A stretch of DNA of 64,000 nt from Candidatus Chlorohelix allophototropha (GTDB lineage Bacteria > Chloroflexota > Chloroflexia > Chloroheliales > Chloroheliaceae): assembly GCF_030389965.1 (NCBI RefSeq), contig NZ_CP128399.1, positions 2,532,934-2,596,933 of the forward strand. The letters are read 5' to 3'. The notes below the pieces were generated by a model. The model was not told the DNA's origin, made no database searches, and worked only from the letters and a program-made list of their open reading frames with translations. Below are positions 62,435 to 64,000 of the stretch, piece by piece. A program made the position numbers and the translations under genes. Every line of letters starts with the position of its first letter. Position 1 is the stretch's first letter.

Positions 62435-63721
62435 TTACTCTAAATAATCCTTGAGTTTTTTGCTGCGGCTGGGGTGTCGCAATTTCCTCAAAGCTTTTGC
62501 CTCTATCTGGCGAATGCGCTCACGGGTTACCCCGAACTCACGCCCAACTTCCTCTAGTGTGCGGCTACGCCCGTCATCTAGTCCAAAACGAAGTTGCAAT
62601 ACCCGACGTTCGCGCTGAGTTAGGCTGTCCAACACATCCTCCACCTGTTCTTTAAGTAACTGGTGGCTGGCGGCATCGGCAGGAGCAAGCGCTTTTTGGT
62701 CTTCAATGAAATCGCCTAGATGCGAATCTTCTTCTTCGCCGATTGGCGTTTCAAGCGAAACCGGCTCTTGCGAAATTTTGATAATCTCGCGCACTTTCTC
62801 AGCCGGTAAGCCCATCTCGCGAGCAATTTCATCGCTGGTTGGGTCACGACCGAGTTCCTGTACCAACCGGCGGCTGGTGCGAATCAAACGATTGATGGTT
62901 TCAACCATATGCACCGGGATACGAATTGTACGTGCTTGGTCAGCAATTGCACGAGTAATCGCTTGGCGAATCCACCAAGTAGCGTAGGTGCTGAACTTAT
63001 AGCCTTTGCGATAATCGAATTTCTCAACTGCACGGATTAGCCCGATATTGCCTTCTTGAATAAGATCCAAGAGTGACATACCGCGCCCGATATACTTTTT
63101 GGCAACGCTAACAACTAACCGCAAGTTAGCCTCGGTTAGATGGCGACGCGCTTCATCATCTCCGGCTTCCATCCGTTTCGCCAAATCTACTTCCTTAGCA
63201 GCAGTTAGCAAAGGAACTCGCCCAATCTCTCGCAGATACATACGAACCGGATCATCAATGCTCATGCCTTCTAGGTCGAAAGCAATATCTAAGTCAGGAT
63301 CAGGCTCATTCGAATCTTCACCCTTACCACGTGGGTTAAATTCTTTAGCATCGTCCAATATTTCAATGCCGAGTTCAATAAGTTCAGCATAAACATCTTC
63401 TATTTGCTCTAGATGTGACTCCGGCTCAGGAACCGCTTGCAGGATCTGATCTTGGGTAACATAGCCCTGTTTTTTGCCCCGTGCCAGCAAATCACTGAGA
63501 TTGCTTACAGGTTCTAAAGCTTCTAAGGCTTTATCGGGGCTAAGGACATCCTCGTCCATCAATACCACATCCTCATCCAGCAAATCAGGTTCCAAAAGAT
63601 CCTCTGGCTCTACTTCTTCCTCGGCAGGTTTTTCAGCCAGACCGAGCAAGCGATCTACATCGTCGACCTCCTCAACAAGAGTATCTCCTTCGTAGTGCCG
63701 CTTGCGCTTTGTATTACCCAT
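62435..63721 (-). CDS. rpoD: Primary sigma factor RpoD/SigA
   Basis: The 428-residue protein has an acidic N-terminal region 1.1 (about 1-150), region 1.2 [11 protein letters not shown], region 2 with [16 protein letters not shown] and the -10-reading [17 protein letters not shown], region 3, and region 4 [20 protein letters not shown] with [20 protein letters not shown]. It is full length and ends in a standard KLKDYLE. It is the housekeeping sigma factor; the perfect consensus promoters seen in this window (cysK, rnpB) fit it. GGGGAG precedes the start. No clear promoter was found in 63722-64000. Confidence 0.97.
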   Translation of the reverse strand: MGNTKRKRHYEGDTLVEEVDDVDRLLGLAEKPAEEEVEPEDLLEPDLLDEDVVLMDEDVLSPDKALEALEPVSNLSDLLARGKKQGYVTQDQILQAVPEPESHLEQIEDVYAELIELGIEILDDAKEFNPRGKGEDSNEPDPDLDIAFDLEGMSIDDPVRMYLREIGRVPLLTAAKEVDLAKRMEAGDDEARRHLTEANLRLVVSVAKKYIGRGMSLLDLIQEGNIGLIRAVEKFDYRKGYKFSTYATWWIRQAITRAIADQARTIRIPVHMVETINRLIRTSRRLVQELGRDPTSDEIAREMGLPAEKVREIIKISQEPVSLETPIGEEEDSHLGDFIEDQKALAPADAASHQLLKEQVEDVLDSLTQRERRVLQLRFGLDDGRSRTLEEVGREFGVTRERIRQIEAKALRKLRHPSRSKKLKDYLE

Positions 63722-64000
63722 TATTTTCGCACTCCCCTATCCCCTAAAAGAATATATTTTTAATCAAGCAGTTTGCGTTTGTAATTATTATTTGATATAT
63801 TGAGCTTGTTTGAAGCATATGTACTCAAACATCATATGCTGGTCTGGTTTTGGCTTCGCAACGTTTGCGCCAATAGAGACCTTTGTTTAAGTTGGTTTGC
63901 TTCCAGACCATAACCACATAAACTATATGATTCTCTAGTATAACCCCTAATTACCGATCACGACTATCTTTAAAAATAACGCTCAAGCTGGGTTGGTTAT

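Overview
The window looks like the chromosome of a phototrophic, or formerly phototrophic, member of the Chloroflexota. The main evidence is bchC (796-1758), a dedicated bacteriochlorophyll a gene, lying directly after an ArsA-like ATPase with a C-terminal Hsp20-like domain. A split cytochrome b6-type/Rieske operon fits a phototroph related to 'Ca. Chlorohelix' better than Chloroflexus or Roseiflexus, which use alternative complex III. This placement is inference from family knowledge. Other content is ordinary for the phylum: XPB-type helicase, PPDK, LysK, ScpA, class I PRPP synthase, Ser/Thr kinase and many sensor kinases. Most genes are on the minus strand.

Layout. 0-5 kb: rubrerythrin with promoter and palindrome, the ArsA/bchC pair, a mini-ORF that may be a gene relic, and an IS3-family element. 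5-20 kb: diguanylate cyclase and membrane metallophosphoesterase (plus strand); then on the minus strand Nudix/Rieske ferredoxin, a TPR-FGE-fold protein with a C-terminus resembling a diversity-generating-retroelement target, a Ser/Thr kinase with four tandem extracellular repeats, flotillin/NfeD, and prs with a transsulfuration enzyme, a WalJ-like hydrolase and a GNAT. 20-23.3 kb: two-component system and a small membrane protein. 23.9-30.4 kb: the respiratory/photosynthetic operon. In transcription order it reads tiny 37-residue membrane protein, GltD-like FeS flavoprotein, cytochrome b6-like, subunit IV-like, Tat-type Rieske, di-heme cytochrome c, and a membrane-anchored EB_dh-type heme b protein.

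30.4-42.5 kb: AlkZ-like protein, membrane/TPR protein, XPB helicase, orphan MsmX/UgpC-type ATPase with a structured leader, a four-CBS hybrid histidine kinase, an unknown winged-helix-like protein, and a tRNA-Gln / RNase P RNA / tRNA-His cluster behind one promoter. 42.5-53 kb: SDR, YceI, an unknown protein, an IS4-family element beside a HEAT-repeat gene with three copies of a 12-bp repeat, a GT39-type transferase, a ferric-reductase-like protein, two small cell-surface proteins and a NarL-type regulator. 53-64 kb: ppdK, cysK with an Rrf2 regulator behind a consensus promoter and palindrome, an M50-like/HD/scpA/lysK operon, an alpha/beta hydrolase and the primary sigma factor.

The most interesting part is the 24-30 kb operon. 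Its cytochrome b keeps the Cys that carries heme c_i in b6f complexes, at the same 51-residue distance from the first heme His. It is encoded with a GltD-like flavoprotein that could join NAD(P)H or ferredoxin to the quinone pool, and with a one-helix protein recalling the small Pet subunits. Together these suggest a b6f-like complex adapted to cyclic electron flow around a low-potential photosystem. The functional statement is inference; the gene order, motifs and spacing are read directly from the sequence.
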